This document shows, in pieces, positions 8,636 through 17,656 of a stretch of DNA of 50,795 bases (position 1 is the first letter of the stretch; every line of letters starts with the position of its first letter). The DNA lies in NCBI GenBank assembly GCA_008638205.1, contig VTPO01000011.1:1-50795 (forward strand), in the 5' to 3' direction. Source of the DNA: Pelagibacteraceae bacterium. GTDB taxonomy: Bacteria; Pseudomonadota; Alphaproteobacteria; Pelagibacterales; Pelagibacteraceae. The notes below the pieces were generated by a model. That model had not been told where the DNA came from and made no database searches. It saw only the letters and a program-made list of their open reading frames with translations. The translations under genes were made by a program, and so were the position numbers.

Positions 8636-9298
8636 TTAATAAATGAGTTTGTTATTTTTTCTGTAGTCTTTTATTTTGTCCGCATTCTTAAAAAAGCTTA
8701 TTTTTTTGTTAGTGTAACCTCCTTGCTTAAGGCAAAAATCAATCTTAGAATTTTGAGCTGCATGATAATCATGTTCACTATCTCCTACGAATAAGGCATC
8801 TTTTTTATTTACCTTAAATTTTTTTACCACATTGTTTAATACACTTGGATGAGGTTTTTTAAATTTAAAAGTGTCTCCCCCTGCTACAAAATCAAAATAT
8901 TTTTTTAAATCAGATTTTTGTAATACAATTTTAGTTAATTTTTCCAACTTATTAGAACAAACTGCTAGCTTGTAATTTTTCTGTAATTTTTTTAATAAAT
9001 TTTTTATACCAGGATAAGGCTTGGACTTAACATAAACGTTTTTTTTATAATAAGAAAAAAAGTAATCATACATGTCTTGTTTTTCCTGGTTACTGGCTTT
9101 TACTTTTTGCATAGCTAATGATTTAATAATATTGCCCATAATTCCCTGACCAATAATACTTTTTACCTTGTGGTAGCTAATAGTTTTATAGCCAAATTTT
9201 TGCAAGGTAAGATTATTAGCTATTAAAATATCTGTTTGAGAATCCACTAAAGTTCCATCCAAATCAAATATAATTAGCTTCTTTTTTTTTAGATCCAT
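8636..9298 (-). CDS. HAD-superfamily phosphatase, phosphoglycolate phosphatase-like
   Basis: This 220-residue HAD hydrolase has motif I IIFDLDGTLVDSQ (the first Asp is the nucleophile), a helical cap inserted after it as in subclass I (Gph/beta-phosphoglucomutase type), motif II CSNK, motif III Lys in FKFKKPHP, and motif IV ALFVGDSEHD. Such proteins dephosphorylate phosphoglycolate or other small phosphate esters. PhnX, phosphonoacetaldehyde hydrolase, is also an HAD protein, but it needs a Lys in its cap and a different motif I, so Gph-like is the better call. It lies between the phn and pho/pst blocks and is probably its own transcription unit. Confidence 0.8.
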   Translation of the reverse strand: MDLKKKKLIIFDLDGTLVDSQTDILIANNLTLQKFGYKTISYHKVKSIIGQGIMGNIIKSLAMQKVKASNQEKQDMYDYFFSYYKKNVYVKSKPYPGIKNLLKKLQKNYKLAVCSNKLEKLTKIVLQKSDLKKYFDFVAGGDTFKFKKPHPSVLNNVVKKFKVNKKDALFVGDSEHDYHAAQNSKIDFCLKQGGYTNKKISFFKNADKIKDYRKNNKLIY

Positions 9299-9537
9299 TA
9301 CAAAAACTTAATTTTTTTGGAATCTAAGAACATAGTTATTTTTTCTTTTGGATAGTAAATTTTTTTATCTACTTGTCCCCTCTGTTTATTTAATGTTAAA
9401 CCTACTTTAATTAAAATTTACGTACAATAAGAAAAGAGAAATAAGAGTAAAACAAATTCTTATTCAAAAGAGGTTCTTTTTTGTCAAAAAAGGCTAAAAT
9501 ATAAAAAAATAATTTATAACCAGCACTTAATTTATTA
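9299..9537. other. Intergenic region between HAD gene and MBL-fold gene
   Basis: These 239 AT-rich bases separate divergent genes, so they should hold promoters for the leftward HAD gene and the rightward MBL-phoR pair. I find no ORF with a plausible ribosome site, no tRNA and no strong hairpin. A few TTGACA/TATAAT-like AT stretches are present but none stands out. No multi-repeat Pho box comparable to that at 17416-17444 was seen. Confidence 0.5.
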
Positions 9538-10317
9538 ATGAAAAAAAACTATTTACAAATCATAGGTTGTGGTGCCTCTCAGGGAGTTCCTACTCCAGAT
9601 GGTGATTGGGGGAATTGTAAAAAAAATAAAAAAAATATTAGAACTAGAAGTTCCGTTTACTTAAGTCTTAATAATTACAAAATACTGTTTGATACCTCTC
9701 CTGATTTACGATTCCAGTTATTGGCACACAATATTACTGAAATTGATTATGTTTTTTTTACACACTCTCACGCCGATCATATATTTGGAATAAATGAATT
9801 AAGAACATTTTGGATAAAAAATAAAAAAAAAATTGATATTTTTTCAACTAAGCAATGTATTTTTTATTTAAAAAAATATTTTAGTTACCTTTTTAAGGAT
9901 AACAAAAATTATCCTGCTGTCTTAAAAAGCAATATAATCAAAAGCCATATTAACATTGGTAATGGTAAGGATAAAATCAGAATAGAAAGATTGGATGTGA
10001 AGCATGGATCCACCAAAACTATTGGCTACAAAATTAATAATGATATTGCATATATCCCAGATGTAAAAACTATTCCTAAAAAAACCATAAAAAAAATAGT
10101 AAATATTAAATATTTAATAATAGATTGCTTTAGGACCAAAGAGCATAGCTTGCATGTTAATTTAATAGAAACCTTGGAATATATTGATTTAATCAATCCT
10201 AAAAAAGCTTTTTTAATCCACATGAGCAAAGATCTTGATTACAATAATTTAAAAAATAAATTAAAAAAATACAAAAATATTGAACCCTGCTACGATGGAA
10301 TAAAATTTAATATCTAA
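9538..10317 (+). CDS. MBL-fold metallo-hydrolase, PhnP-like phosphodiesterase family
   Basis: This 259-residue metallo-beta-lactamase-fold protein has the metal motif FTHSHADH near residue 80, the N-terminal segment GCGASQGVPTPDGDWGNC typical of the PhnP/RNase Z-like branch, a later metal ligand Asp in IIDCFR and a C-terminal HMSKDLDY. PhnP cleaves cyclic ribose phosphates from C-P lyase, but no C-P lyase genes are visible here, and close relatives are widespread in alphaproteobacteria without phn genes. The exact substrate is therefore open. It is followed by phoR after eight bases, so the two are probably co-transcribed. Confidence 0.8.
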   Translation: MKKNYLQIIGCGASQGVPTPDGDWGNCKKNKKNIRTRSSVYLSLNNYKILFDTSPDLRFQLLAHNITEIDYVFFTHSHADHIFGINELRTFWIKNKKKIDIFSTKQCIFYLKKYFSYLFKDNKNYPAVLKSNIIKSHINIGNGKDKIRIERLDVKHGSTKTIGYKINNDIAYIPDVKTIPKKTIKKIVNIKYLIIDCFRTKEHSLHVNLIETLEYIDLINPKKAFLIHMSKDLDYNNLKNKLKKYKNIEPCYDGIKFNI

Positions 10318-10325
10318 ATTTAGTT

Positions 10326-11450
10326 ATGTACGAATTATTTTTTTTAATACTTGGTTTTGCTTTATCCTTCTTGTTTATCAAGTTTAAAAATAAAAATTTA
10401 TTAAATAAAAATATTAGTGAAAAAAATCTTGAATCAAAAGATTTATTTAAAAATCAAAAAAAAATTTTAAATCAAATACCAGATCAAATTCTAGTAATAA
10501 ATAAATTAAAAAACATAGTATTTGCAAACCAATCAGCTCTAAATAGATTTGGTGGAAATATAAAAGATTCTCATATTGCAGAAGTTATAAGAACATCTAA
10601 ATTTTTAGATGGAATAGATTTTGTAATAGAAAAAAAAATACCCACTGTAGTAAAAACTGAGATTCAAACTCCAACCTACCAAGCTTATGAAGCAAATATT
10701 TTTCAAGCTCCAATTTTTGAAAATGAAAGATCTATCATTATATTATTGAGAGATTTAACTGAGATTTATAAAATTCAACAAATAAAGTCAGATTTTGTTG
10801 CTAATGTTTCCCATCAATTGAGAACACCTCTTCAGTCAATTAAAATGGGACTAGAAACTATTGATGACAAAGATTCTCAAAAAAAATTCTTACCTATTAT
10901 GCTTCAAGAGGCATACCGGATGGAAAATTTAATTAAAGATTTGCTAATTCTTTCTAAAATTGAGCAGCAAGAGCATGTCAAACCAAAAGATATTATAAAT
11001 TTAAATGAAATTATTAATTATGTAAAAAATTCTAACAAAGAATCTCTTGATAAAAAAAATATTACTCTTGATATTAATATTCCTGAAGACGCTACAAATG
11101 TGATTGGGGACAAAGATAAGCTAATAGAGGTATTTTCTAATTTAGTTGATAATTCTATCAAATACAGTGAGCCTCAAAAAAAAATTCATGTAGAAACCTA
11201 TAAAAAAAATTCTCATCAAATTGAAATTGTTTTTAAAGACCAAGGAATTGGCATACCAAAAGATCTACTTCCTCGTGTTAGTGAAAGGTTTTTTCAAGCC
11301 GATCCTAAAAAAAGCCGAGTAGTAGGTGGTACCGGCCTTGGATTGGCAATTGCAAAACATATTATCATCCAGCACAGGGGAAATCTAAGGATTGAAAGTG
11401 AAGAAGGTATTGGGTCAAAGTTTATTATCAATCTCCCTTTGGCTAGCTAA
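10326..11450 (+). CDS. phoR: Phosphate-regulon sensor histidine kinase
   Basis: This 374-residue protein has one or two hydrophobic segments at residues 3-20, a PAS-like domain at about 45-145, a HisKA dimerisation domain with the phospho-accepting His163 in SHQLRTPL, and a HATPase domain with N box VDNSIKYS, G1 DQGIGI and G2 GGTGLGLAIAKH. The E after the His in most kinases is Q here. PhoR senses phosphate through PstSCAB-PhoU and controls PhoB. In many alphaproteobacteria phoR heads the pst operon; here it lies on the opposite strand, convergent with phoB with only two bases between, and follows the MBL gene. The identity is well supported by the adjacent phoB. Confidence 0.88.
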   Translation: MYELFFLILGFALSFLFIKFKNKNLLNKNISEKNLESKDLFKNQKKILNQIPDQILVINKLKNIVFANQSALNRFGGNIKDSHIAEVIRTSKFLDGIDFVIEKKIPTVVKTEIQTPTYQAYEANIFQAPIFENERSIIILLRDLTEIYKIQQIKSDFVANVSHQLRTPLQSIKMGLETIDDKDSQKKFLPIMLQEAYRMENLIKDLLILSKIEQQEHVKPKDIINLNEIINYVKNSNKESLDKKNITLDINIPEDATNVIGDKDKLIEVFSNLVDNSIKYSEPQKKIHVETYKKNSHQIEIVFKDQGIGIPKDLLPRVSERFFQADPKKSRVVGGTGLGLAIAKHIIIQHRGNLRIESEEGIGSKFIINLPLAS

Positions 11451-11452
11451 AC

Positions 11453-12139
11453 TTAAGTGTTGTCTAAAGAATACCCGGTGCTACGCACAGTTCGTATTAA
11501 GTCTTTTTTTCCTGGTAAATTAATTGCTTTTCTTAACCTCCTTATATGAACATCCACAGTTCTCAATTCAACATTAATAGAGTTTAGCCAAACATTTTCC
11601 AACAACTGCTCTCTTGAAAAAACTCTTCTAGGATTAGTGATAAAAAAATTAATCAATCTATATTCTGTTGGGCCCAAAATAATTTCCTGACTACCCCTAG
11701 AAACTCTTTTTTGCAAACGATCTACTTTCAAATCTTCAAAAGTAACTGAGTCTTCTATAGCTTGAGGTTTAACTCTTCTTAGCAATGCATTAATTCTTGC
11801 AACAAGTTCTGAATGACTAAAAGGTTTAACAAGATAATCGTCTGCTCCAGTATTTAATCCTAATACTTTATCTTCTTCCTGTCCCTTGGCAGTTAGCATT
11901 ATAATAGGGATGAATTTAAATTTTTTATCTTTTTTTAGACTCCTGCAAATTTCAATACCCGATAAATCTGGAAGCATCCAATCTAACAATATCAAATCTG
12001 GCTCTATCTTTTTTATTTCCTTTAATCCTTCTTCGCCATTGTTAGAAATAATTACTTTGTAATTTTCTTTTTCTAAATTATATTTAACTAGAGTTGCAAT
12101 CGAAGGCTCGTCTTCAACTATAAAAATTTTAGCCTTCAT
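11453..12139 (-). CDS. phoB: Phosphate-regulon response regulator
   Basis: This 228-residue OmpR/PhoB-class regulator has a receiver domain at 1-120, with acidic pocket Glu9-Asp10-Glu11, phospho-acceptor Asp53 in LLDWMLPDLSG, Thr in MLTAKG and Lys in LVKPF. A winged-helix DNA-binding domain at about 130-228 carries the recognition segment RTVDVHIRRLRKAI. It is last in the pstSCAB-phoU-phoB operon, 11 bases after phoU. It should bind the Pho box at 17416-17444 ahead of pstS and so control its own synthesis. Confidence 0.93.
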   Translation of the reverse strand: MKAKIFIVEDEPSIATLVKYNLEKENYKVIISNNGEEGLKEIKKIEPDLILLDWMLPDLSGIEICRSLKKDKKFKFIPIIMLTAKGQEEDKVLGLNTGADDYLVKPFSHSELVARINALLRRVKPQAIEDSVTFEDLKVDRLQKRVSRGSQEIILGPTEYRLINFFITNPRRVFSREQLLENVWLNSINVELRTVDVHIRRLRKAINLPGKKDLIRTVRSTGYSLDNT

Positions 12140-12150
12140 AATATAAGTTA

Positions 12151-12828
12151 TTATTTTTGGTAATAATCACCTTCTACTAAATAATAAATATTTTCTGAAA
12201 TTCGTCTAATATGGTCTCCGGCTCTTTCTAAATTTTTAGCGACAAACAAAAGATTGGTCGCAAACTCTAAATTTTTGTTGTCTTTTGATAAAAAATTTAA
12301 AATTTCCTTAATGGATAAATAAGTAAGCTCATTTACATTCTCATCCAATTTAATTACTTCAATCGCGCCCTCTTTTGATTTTTTAATATATGCATCTAAT
12401 GTTTTGTTCAGTTGGTTTTTAACCGTATTGCCAAGACGCTTTAAACTATCTAACAATGCTTGAGATAAATCTTCAGGCAAAGGAACTATTTTTTTTGCAC
12501 TTCCCTTTGCAAGATCTCCTATTCTTTCCAAGTCTTGTGAAATACGTAAAGCACTTATGGCAACCCTTAAATCAATAGCCATAGGAGCTCTTTTTACTAG
12601 TATAGTCATAATTTGGGTGTCAATTTTTGCTCTATACTCATTGATTTTTTTATCGCTTTGGACGATCCTGTCTACCGCATCTTTATCTAAAATAGTAATT
12701 GCATTCATAGAATCGGTAAGTAGCGACTCTGTTAGGCTTCCCATTTGAATTATACTATCATTCAAAAATTGAAGCTCTTCTCCGTAAGATTTTACAATAT
12801 GTGTGTCATTCGTCATAAGTTTATCCAA
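12151..12828 (-). CDS. phoU: Phosphate-specific transport system accessory protein PhoU
   Basis: This 225-residue all-helical protein has the two PhoU repeats with metal-binding E/DxxxD motifs: [16 protein letters not shown] in the first and [16 protein letters not shown] in the second. PhoU connects PstB to PhoR and represses the Pho regulon when phosphate is plentiful. The annotated ATG overlaps the end of pstB by eight bases; an alternative ATG four codons in (12816) is also possible. It lies between pstB and phoB in the standard alphaproteobacterial order. Confidence 0.93.
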   Translation of the reverse strand: MDKLMTNDTHIVKSYGEELQFLNDSIIQMGSLTESLLTDSMNAITILDKDAVDRIVQSDKKINEYRAKIDTQIMTILVKRAPMAIDLRVAISALRISQDLERIGDLAKGSAKKIVPLPEDLSQALLDSLKRLGNTVKNQLNKTLDAYIKKSKEGAIEVIKLDENVNELTYLSIKEILNFLSKDNKNLEFATNLLFVAKNLERAGDHIRRISENIYYLVEGDYYQK

Positions 12829-13597
12829 ATCTACCAGTTATATAATCTTGTGTCATGTTATTCGTGGGATTTTTAAAAATTTGCTCAGTAGTTCCTACCT
12901 CGATTACCTTTCCCATATGAAAAAAACCTGTTTTTTGTGAAACACGAACTGCTTGGGCCATGGAGTGCGTGACGATAACAATAGTAAAAGTTTTTTTTAA
13001 TTCATCAATTAGTTCTTCAATTTTTGCTGTAGCAATGGGGTCTAATGCTGAGCAAGGCTCATCCATTAAAATAATTTCTGGATTAACAGATATTGCTCTA
13101 GCAATACAAAGCCTTTGCTGCTGACCTCCTGACAAGCTTGTTCCAGGCTCTTCTAGTCGATCTTTTACCTCATTCCATAATGCTGCTCTTTTCAAACTAT
13201 TTTCTACAATTTGATCTAAATCATCTTTAGATTCGCCAATGCCATGAATTTTAGGACCATAAGATACATTTTCGTAAATACTTTTTGGGAAAGGATTTGG
13301 TTTTTGAAAAACCATTCCTACTTTTTCTCGAAGCTGAACTACATCGACGCCCGGATCGTAAATATTTTTATCATCTATTTGTATCTGACCTTCCATTCTA
13401 CAAATATCAATCACATCATTCATTCTATTAATGCATCTTATAAATGTAGATTTTCCACAACCAGAAGGCCCGATTAGTGCTGTAACTTCATTTTGATTAA
13501 TTTCTAAATTAATATCAAACAGAGCCTGTTTTTGTCCGTAAAAAACATTCAAATTATTTGATTTAATTTTAATTTTATTATCCATAATTAAATCCAT
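12821..13597 (-). CDS. pstB: Phosphate ABC transporter ATP-binding protein
   Basis: This 258-residue ABC ATPase has Walker [10 protein letters not shown], the PstB-typical segment RCINRMND, Q loop [17 protein letters not shown], signature [14 protein letters not shown], Walker [14 protein letters not shown] and switch His in IVTHSMAQA. Length and motifs are those of PstB. The start overlaps the pstA end by ten bases; an in-frame ATG at codon 5 would remove most of the overlap. It energises the PstC-PstA channel for high-affinity phosphate uptake. Confidence 0.95.
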   Translation of the reverse strand: MDLIMDNKIKIKSNNLNVFYGQKQALFDINLEINQNEVTALIGPSGCGKSTFIRCINRMNDVIDICRMEGQIQIDDKNIYDPGVDVVQLREKVGMVFQKPNPFPKSIYENVSYGPKIHGIGESKDDLDQIVENSLKRAALWNEVKDRLEEPGTSLSGGQQQRLCIARAISVNPEIILMDEPCSALDPIATAKIEELIDELKKTFTIVIVTHSMAQAVRVSQKTGFFHMGKVIEVGTTEQIFKNPTNNMTQDYITGRFG

Positions 13598-14850
13598 TTT
13601 TTCTCAAACTTTTGTCTTGCATAAACTGCTATGGAATTCATCGCAATTAAAAAACCAAGTAACATCATAATTGTTGCTGAAGTTTTTTCAACAAAACCTC
13701 TTTCAGCTGATTCTGACCACAAATAAACCTGCACTGGTAAAGAAGAAGATGGATCCATTGGGGTACCAGGTACCTGCACTACAAAGGCAACCATTCCAAT
13801 TAATAGTAAGGGAGCCGTCTCTCCTAAGGCTTGTGCTAAGCCAATAATTGTACCAGACAACGTTCCTGGCATTGCCAAAGGAACCACATGGTGCATCACG
13901 GATTGAACTTTTGAAGCCCCCACTGCAAGCGCTCCTTCTCTAATAGACGGTGGAACCGCTTTTAGAGATGCCCTACATGGAATAATAATTCTTGGTAAAG
14001 TCATAAGTGCCAATGTAATTCCTCCTACCAAAGAAGTAGATCGTGGTAATTCAAAAACATTAAGAAGAATACCTAAGCCCAAAAGTCCAAACACTATCGA
14101 AGGAACTGCAGCCAAGTTATTTATATTAATCTCGATAAAATCAGTAAAAGCATTTTTAGGCGCAAACTCTTCTAAATAAACTGCAGCAAGAAGAGCTATG
14201 GGAAAAGATATAATTAAACAAACTATAATACTAAAGAATGAACCCAGCATAGCACCTCCTATACCAGCAATTTCTGGATTTCTAGAATCTCCATTAGAAA
14301 AAAGATAATTATTAAAAATTTTACTAATTTTATTTTCTTTTAATAAAAAGTCATAAATTGTTAATTGAAAATTAGAAACTTTTCTTCTCTCTTCAGGAAT
14401 ATCTCTCGTGTAATTTCCTTTATGCATTTGATCTAAGTCCGATGCTGCTGTAATTTTAAAAAAAACCTTCTGGCCAATTAAATTTTGGTTAGACAGGATA
14501 AAATCTTTTACTTCATATTCAAAGTCTGAACTAAATAAGGTTAATAATTCTTTTTTTTCCTTAGTGGTTATTGCAGGATATATTTTTAAAATGTGCTGTT
14601 GGGCAAAGTCATAAAAATCTATATTTTCAAAATCTTCCTTGGTAGGTTTTTCAGGTAAGTTTAATTTTTCTTTACTAAGATCCAGCTCCAACTGAATAGC
14701 TGTTTTAACAAATGCTCCCGATCCTTCAGAAAAAACTTTAAAAACTAAAATCCCAACAAAAAGTAAGGCAGCACATACAGATATAATTCCATAAGCTTTA
14801 AATCTTTTTTCTGCAGAATATCTTTTTTTTAATCTTTGTTCTTTAGTCAT
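13588..14850 (-). CDS. pstA: Phosphate ABC transporter permease PstA (long form)
   Basis: This 420-residue permease has a cytoplasmic N terminus, one membrane span at about 20-42, a periplasmic insert of about 150 residues (DUF3333-like), then the normal PstA core from about residue 195. The core has [17 protein letters not shown] and the EAA loop [21 protein letters not shown]. coli PstA is about 300 residues; the extra N-terminal part is usual in alphaproteobacteria. It overlaps pstC by eight bases and pstB by ten, so the permease and ATPase genes are tightly coupled. Confidence 0.92.
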   Translation of the reverse strand: MTKEQRLKKRYSAEKRFKAYGIISVCAALLFVGILVFKVFSEGSGAFVKTAIQLELDLSKEKLNLPEKPTKEDFENIDFYDFAQQHILKIYPAITTKEKKELLTLFSSDFEYEVKDFILSNQNLIGQKVFFKITAASDLDQMHKGNYTRDIPEERRKVSNFQLTIYDFLLKENKISKIFNNYLFSNGDSRNPEIAGIGGAMLGSFFSIIVCLIISFPIALLAAVYLEEFAPKNAFTDFIEININNLAAVPSIVFGLLGLGILLNVFELPRSTSLVGGITLALMTLPRIIIPCRASLKAVPPSIREGALAVGASKVQSVMHHVVPLAMPGTLSGTIIGLAQALGETAPLLLIGMVAFVVQVPGTPMDPSSSLPVQVYLWSESAERGFVEKTSATIMMLLGFLIAMNSIAVYARQKFEKKWI

Positions 14851-16249
14851 ATTTTTCTCGGTATTTATTTACCGCTCGTAGAGCAATAAAATTTAAAATT
14901 AATGTCATAACAAACAAAGTTAGTCCCAAAGCAAAAGCAGCTTGTGTTTTTGCACTGGTAAATTCTTGGTCTCCAACCAAAATCATAACAATTTGTGTAG
15001 TGATGGTAGTAGTTGAATCTAGTGGATTAATAGTCAGTTTAGCTGCTAATCCTGCGGCCATCACCACAATCATGGTCTCTCCAATAGCTCTGGATACAGC
15101 CAGTAAAATTGATCCAATAATTCCTGGAAGAGCCGCTGGTAATACTACTTTTTTAATTGTTTCTGATTTCGTAGCACCCAATGCATAAGATCCTTCTCGT
15201 AGTGATTGAGGAACTGCATTGATAACATCATCTGATAATGAAGAAATAAAAGGAATGATCATTACACCCATTACCAAACCTGCAGCAAGAGCGCTCTCAG
15301 AAGAAACAGCTAACCCTAAAGATTCTCCAATAGTTTTGATAAAAGGCCCTACCGTTAAAGCAGCAAAAAAACCATACACCACCGTTGGAATTCCAGCTAA
15401 AATTTCAATAATTGGTTTTCCAAACTTCCTTACACTAGGAGTTGCATATTCAGCTAAGTAAATCCCAGAAAACAAACCTATCGGTACAGACACACACATT
15501 GCAATAAAAGCAATAAATCCAGTTCCAGCAAATAATGGAACCGCTCCAAAAGCCTTGCTCAATTCTTTTGCTTCTTTTGCACTTAGAGCTACTGAAGTAT
15601 CGCTCACAAATGCTTTTTGTGGACTCCAGCCAAGACCAAATAAAAAATCAAAAAAATTAATTTGCGAGAAAAATTTTATACTTTCTAATAATAGTGAAAA
15701 AATAATTCCAGCAGTAGTTAATACGGCGACAACGGAACAAGAGATTAATACAATCTTAAAAATAAACTCCACACCTTCTCTTGCATGGGTATTATTTTGA
15801 ATTTTCTTGTAAGCAACCAAGGCAAAACCAATAACCAGGGTTAATACTAAAACAACTTTTGCACTCTGGGCTATAGAAAGAAAATGACCATATTGTTCAG
15901 CTCCTTTTTTTATTTGCTCGCTAGCAATACCAGTAAAATTTCCGAAGTAAAATGCCTTAATTTTTTGATATATTAAATTTAGTTGATCAGGATCAATAGA
16001 GTTAATTGAAATTTTTTCTAAACCGCTAATAATTAAGTATTTAACAATGAATGGTTCAAAAATAGACCATAACAAAATAATTAAGAGAGCTGGCAACGCA
16101 CACCATAAAGATAAATAAAAACCATAAAAATGAGGTAGCGCCTTGGGTTTAAATTTTTGTGAATATGCAATTTTTTTAATTTGAGATTTTCCGAAGAAAA
16201 AGCAGGAAAAACTAAATAAGGCTATAAAAACTAATATTAATATATTCAT
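14843..16249 (-). CDS. pstC: Phosphate ABC transporter permease PstC (long form)
   Basis: This 468-residue permease has two additional N-terminal membrane spans and a loop region before the family core, which begins near residue 165. The core carries SVPIGLFSGIYLAEYA, the GIPTVVYGFFAALTVGP segment specific to PstC, and the EAA loop REGSYALGATKSETIKKVVLP. As with PstA, the long form is common in alphaproteobacteria and not a fusion anomaly. It is separated from pstS by 88 bases containing a hairpin. Confidence 0.92.
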   Translation of the reverse strand: MNILILVFIALFSFSCFFFGKSQIKKIAYSQKFKPKALPHFYGFYLSLWCALPALLIILLWSIFEPFIVKYLIISGLEKISINSIDPDQLNLIYQKIKAFYFGNFTGIASEQIKKGAEQYGHFLSIAQSAKVVLVLTLVIGFALVAYKKIQNNTHAREGVEFIFKIVLISCSVVAVLTTAGIIFSLLLESIKFFSQINFFDFLFGLGWSPQKAFVSDTSVALSAKEAKELSKAFGAVPLFAGTGFIAFIAMCVSVPIGLFSGIYLAEYATPSVRKFGKPIIEILAGIPTVVYGFFAALTVGPFIKTIGESLGLAVSSESALAAGLVMGVMIIPFISSLSDDVINAVPQSLREGSYALGATKSETIKKVVLPAALPGIIGSILLAVSRAIGETMIVVMAAGLAAKLTINPLDSTTTITTQIVMILVGDQEFTSAKTQAAFALGLTLFVMTLILNFIALRAVNKYREKYD

Positions 16250-16270
16250 ATTTTCCTAACCCTTAAAATA

Positions 16271-16299
16271 TTAAGAGCCAGAAATTTTCTGGCTCTTAA
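16271..16299 (-). terminator. Hairpin between pstS and pstC
   Basis: A 14-base inverted repeat (TTAAGAGCCAGAAA and its complement) lies in the 88-base gap downstream of pstS; the real loop is probably about five bases. No long T tract follows on the minus strand. It probably lets PstS be made in excess of the membrane components by mRNA protection or partial termination, as does the hairpin after phnD. Confidence 0.75.
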
Positions 16300-16337
16300 T
16301 CTTATTAACTAAATTACAAGCAACTAGCTTGCAAAAC

Positions 16338-17351
16338 TTACATTTTGATGTTGATAAGTTTCGTAGCTGAGTTTCTTGTGATTTTATATTTGTCGTTACT
16401 CAAAGGTACTAAACCAATGTCGGTTAGATAGCCTAAATTTCCCATTGCTTTCTTGGAAGTAAATTCATTTAAGAATTCCTTAATACCAGGAACAACACCG
16501 ATGTGAGCTTTTTTTACGTAGAAAAAAAGAGGTCTTGCTATTGGGTAAGAGTAATCTTGAATGCCTTCCAACGAAGGTTTTACTCCATTGATAGAGGCAG
16601 CTTTAATTTTATCTTTATTTCCAATTAAGTAACTATAGCCAAATAAACCAAATAATTCTGGATCAGCTGCAAGCTTGTTTACAATCAAAGTATCATTTTC
16701 ACCCGCTTCAATTGCCAAACCATCTTCTCTAAGTTTTGGACAACCTTTTTTTGCATCTTTTCCTGCAAGCTCTTTATAAGCTTTTGAACAACCTTTGCCC
16801 ATAACCAATGAGTTCCAAGCATCTCTTGTTCCTGAAGTTGGGGGAGGAACCATAATTTTAATTCCAAAATTTGGAAGTGACTTATCTATATCGCTCCATT
16901 TTTTGTAAGGATTAGCAACTATCTTTCCATTGATATCAACATCATGTGCTAAAGCTCTCCAAAGTTGCTCTTTAGTAAAATTTGCATCTTTTGCTTTTAA
17001 AGAATGTGAGAATACAATTCCGTCATTACCTACAACAATTTCAATAATATCATTCACACCATTTTTAGCACAAAGAGCTTTTTCTTTAGATTTGATAGCT
17101 CTTGATGCATTAGTAACATCTGGATGTTGCGTTCCAACACCTGAGCAGAATAATTTCATTCCACCACCAGTACCTGTGCTTTCAACAACTGGAGTTTTAA
17201 ATTTTCCGCTTTTACCAAATTTTTCAGCAACAACAGTTGCGTAAGGATACACTGTGGACGATCCTACAATTTGAATTTGATCTCTTGCTGAAGCGGCAGA
17301 AGTTATGCCAAGCCCCAAAACAAAAGCTGCAATAAACTTTATTTTATTCAT
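16338..17351 (-). CDS. pstS: Phosphate ABC transporter periplasmic binding protein
   Basis: This 337-residue secreted protein has a signal peptide (KFIAAFVLGLGITSAASA) cleaved before about residue 23. The phosphate-binding loops are visible: IVGSSTVYPYATV, ESTGTGGGMKLFC, the Ser-Arg of TNASRAIK, and PPPTSGTRDAW. It captures Pi in the periplasm and delivers it to PstCA. It is the first gene of the pst operon, directly behind the Pho box. The plus-strand ribosome site equivalent AAGGAAAAAT is well placed before the ATG. Confidence 0.95.
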   Translation of the reverse strand: MNKIKFIAAFVLGLGITSAASARDQIQIVGSSTVYPYATVVAEKFGKSGKFKTPVVESTGTGGGMKLFCSGVGTQHPDVTNASRAIKSKEKALCAKNGVNDIIEIVVGNDGIVFSHSLKAKDANFTKEQLWRALAHDVDINGKIVANPYKKWSDIDKSLPNFGIKIMVPPPTSGTRDAWNSLVMGKGCSKAYKELAGKDAKKGCPKLREDGLAIEAGENDTLIVNKLAADPELFGLFGYSYLIGNKDKIKAASINGVKPSLEGIQDYSYPIARPLFFYVKKAHIGVVPGIKEFLNEFTSKKAMGNLGYLTDIGLVPLSNDKYKITRNSATKLINIKM

Positions 17352-17415
17352 TTGTTATTTTTCCTTTTTTTAATTGTTTAATTGCAGTTTAAGTAATTTG
17401 TATTTGGAACAATTG

Positions 17416-17444
17416 TGTTACAGAATTGTTAAAGTTTTATGACA
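17416..17444 (-). promoter_or_regulatory. Pho box with three repeats upstream of pstS
   Basis: On the minus strand three 7-base repeats occur with exact 4-base spacers: TGTCATA-AAAC-TTTAACA-ATTC-TGTAACA. The 11-base periodicity is that of PhoB binding sites and the first repeat matches the consensus CTGTCAT core. The site ends 65 bases upstream of the pstS ATG, suitable for activation. It supports phosphate-starvation control of pstSCAB-phoU-phoB. Confidence 0.85.
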
Positions 17445-17563
17445 AAAGCAAACTTTATAGTTGTATTAAAAATCTGTTTACTTGAAAAACCCATGTATAT
17501 TGGGGCCTATAAGACTATCGTTGTAAATATTTTAAAAAACAGAGAACTTAATATAAGTAATGA

Positions 17564-17656
17564 CTATACGATTAAAGTAATTCCGAGAATCACTGCTGCA
17601 ACTAAAATCAAAAATACTACAACAGCTTTACTAAGAGGTAGGCTTGATAAATTCAT
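17564..17656 (-). CDS. 30-residue single-span membrane peptide coupled to DoxX gene
   Basis: I found this by reading past the DoxX stop. Its ATG shares a base with that stop (TAATG), and AGGAAAAG lies about ten bases upstream inside the DoxX gene. The peptide is a short polar head (MNLSSLPLSKA) followed by about 19 hydrophobic residues (VVVFLILVAAVILGITLIV) and a TAG stop. The stop-start coupling and the clean transmembrane segment make it a likely real microprotein rather than chance. No homologue is known to me. It may be a small subunit of the DoxX or HupE-like membrane protein encoded just upstream. Confidence 0.65.
   Translation of the reverse strand: MNLSSLPLSKAVVVFLILVAAVILGITLIV

Noticed and set aside
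8636-9298. Phosphonoacetaldehyde hydrolase PhnX
   Set aside because: The motif I FDLDGTLVDSQ and cap region match phosphoglycolate phosphatase-like proteins instead, and PhnY/PhnA already provide the route.
9538-10317. C-P lyase accessory PhnP
   Set aside because: No phnGHIJKLM genes are visible, and PhnP-like MBL proteins are widespread housekeeping genes in alphaproteobacteria.
13588-16249. Long N-terminal parts of PstA and PstC as possible fusions
   Set aside because: Long forms with extra N-terminal spans and a periplasmic insert are common in alphaproteobacteria, so they are not unusual.
16685-16867. Minus-strand 60-codon frame inside pstS
   Set aside because: It is a frame-shifted shadow of the well supported pstS reading frame.
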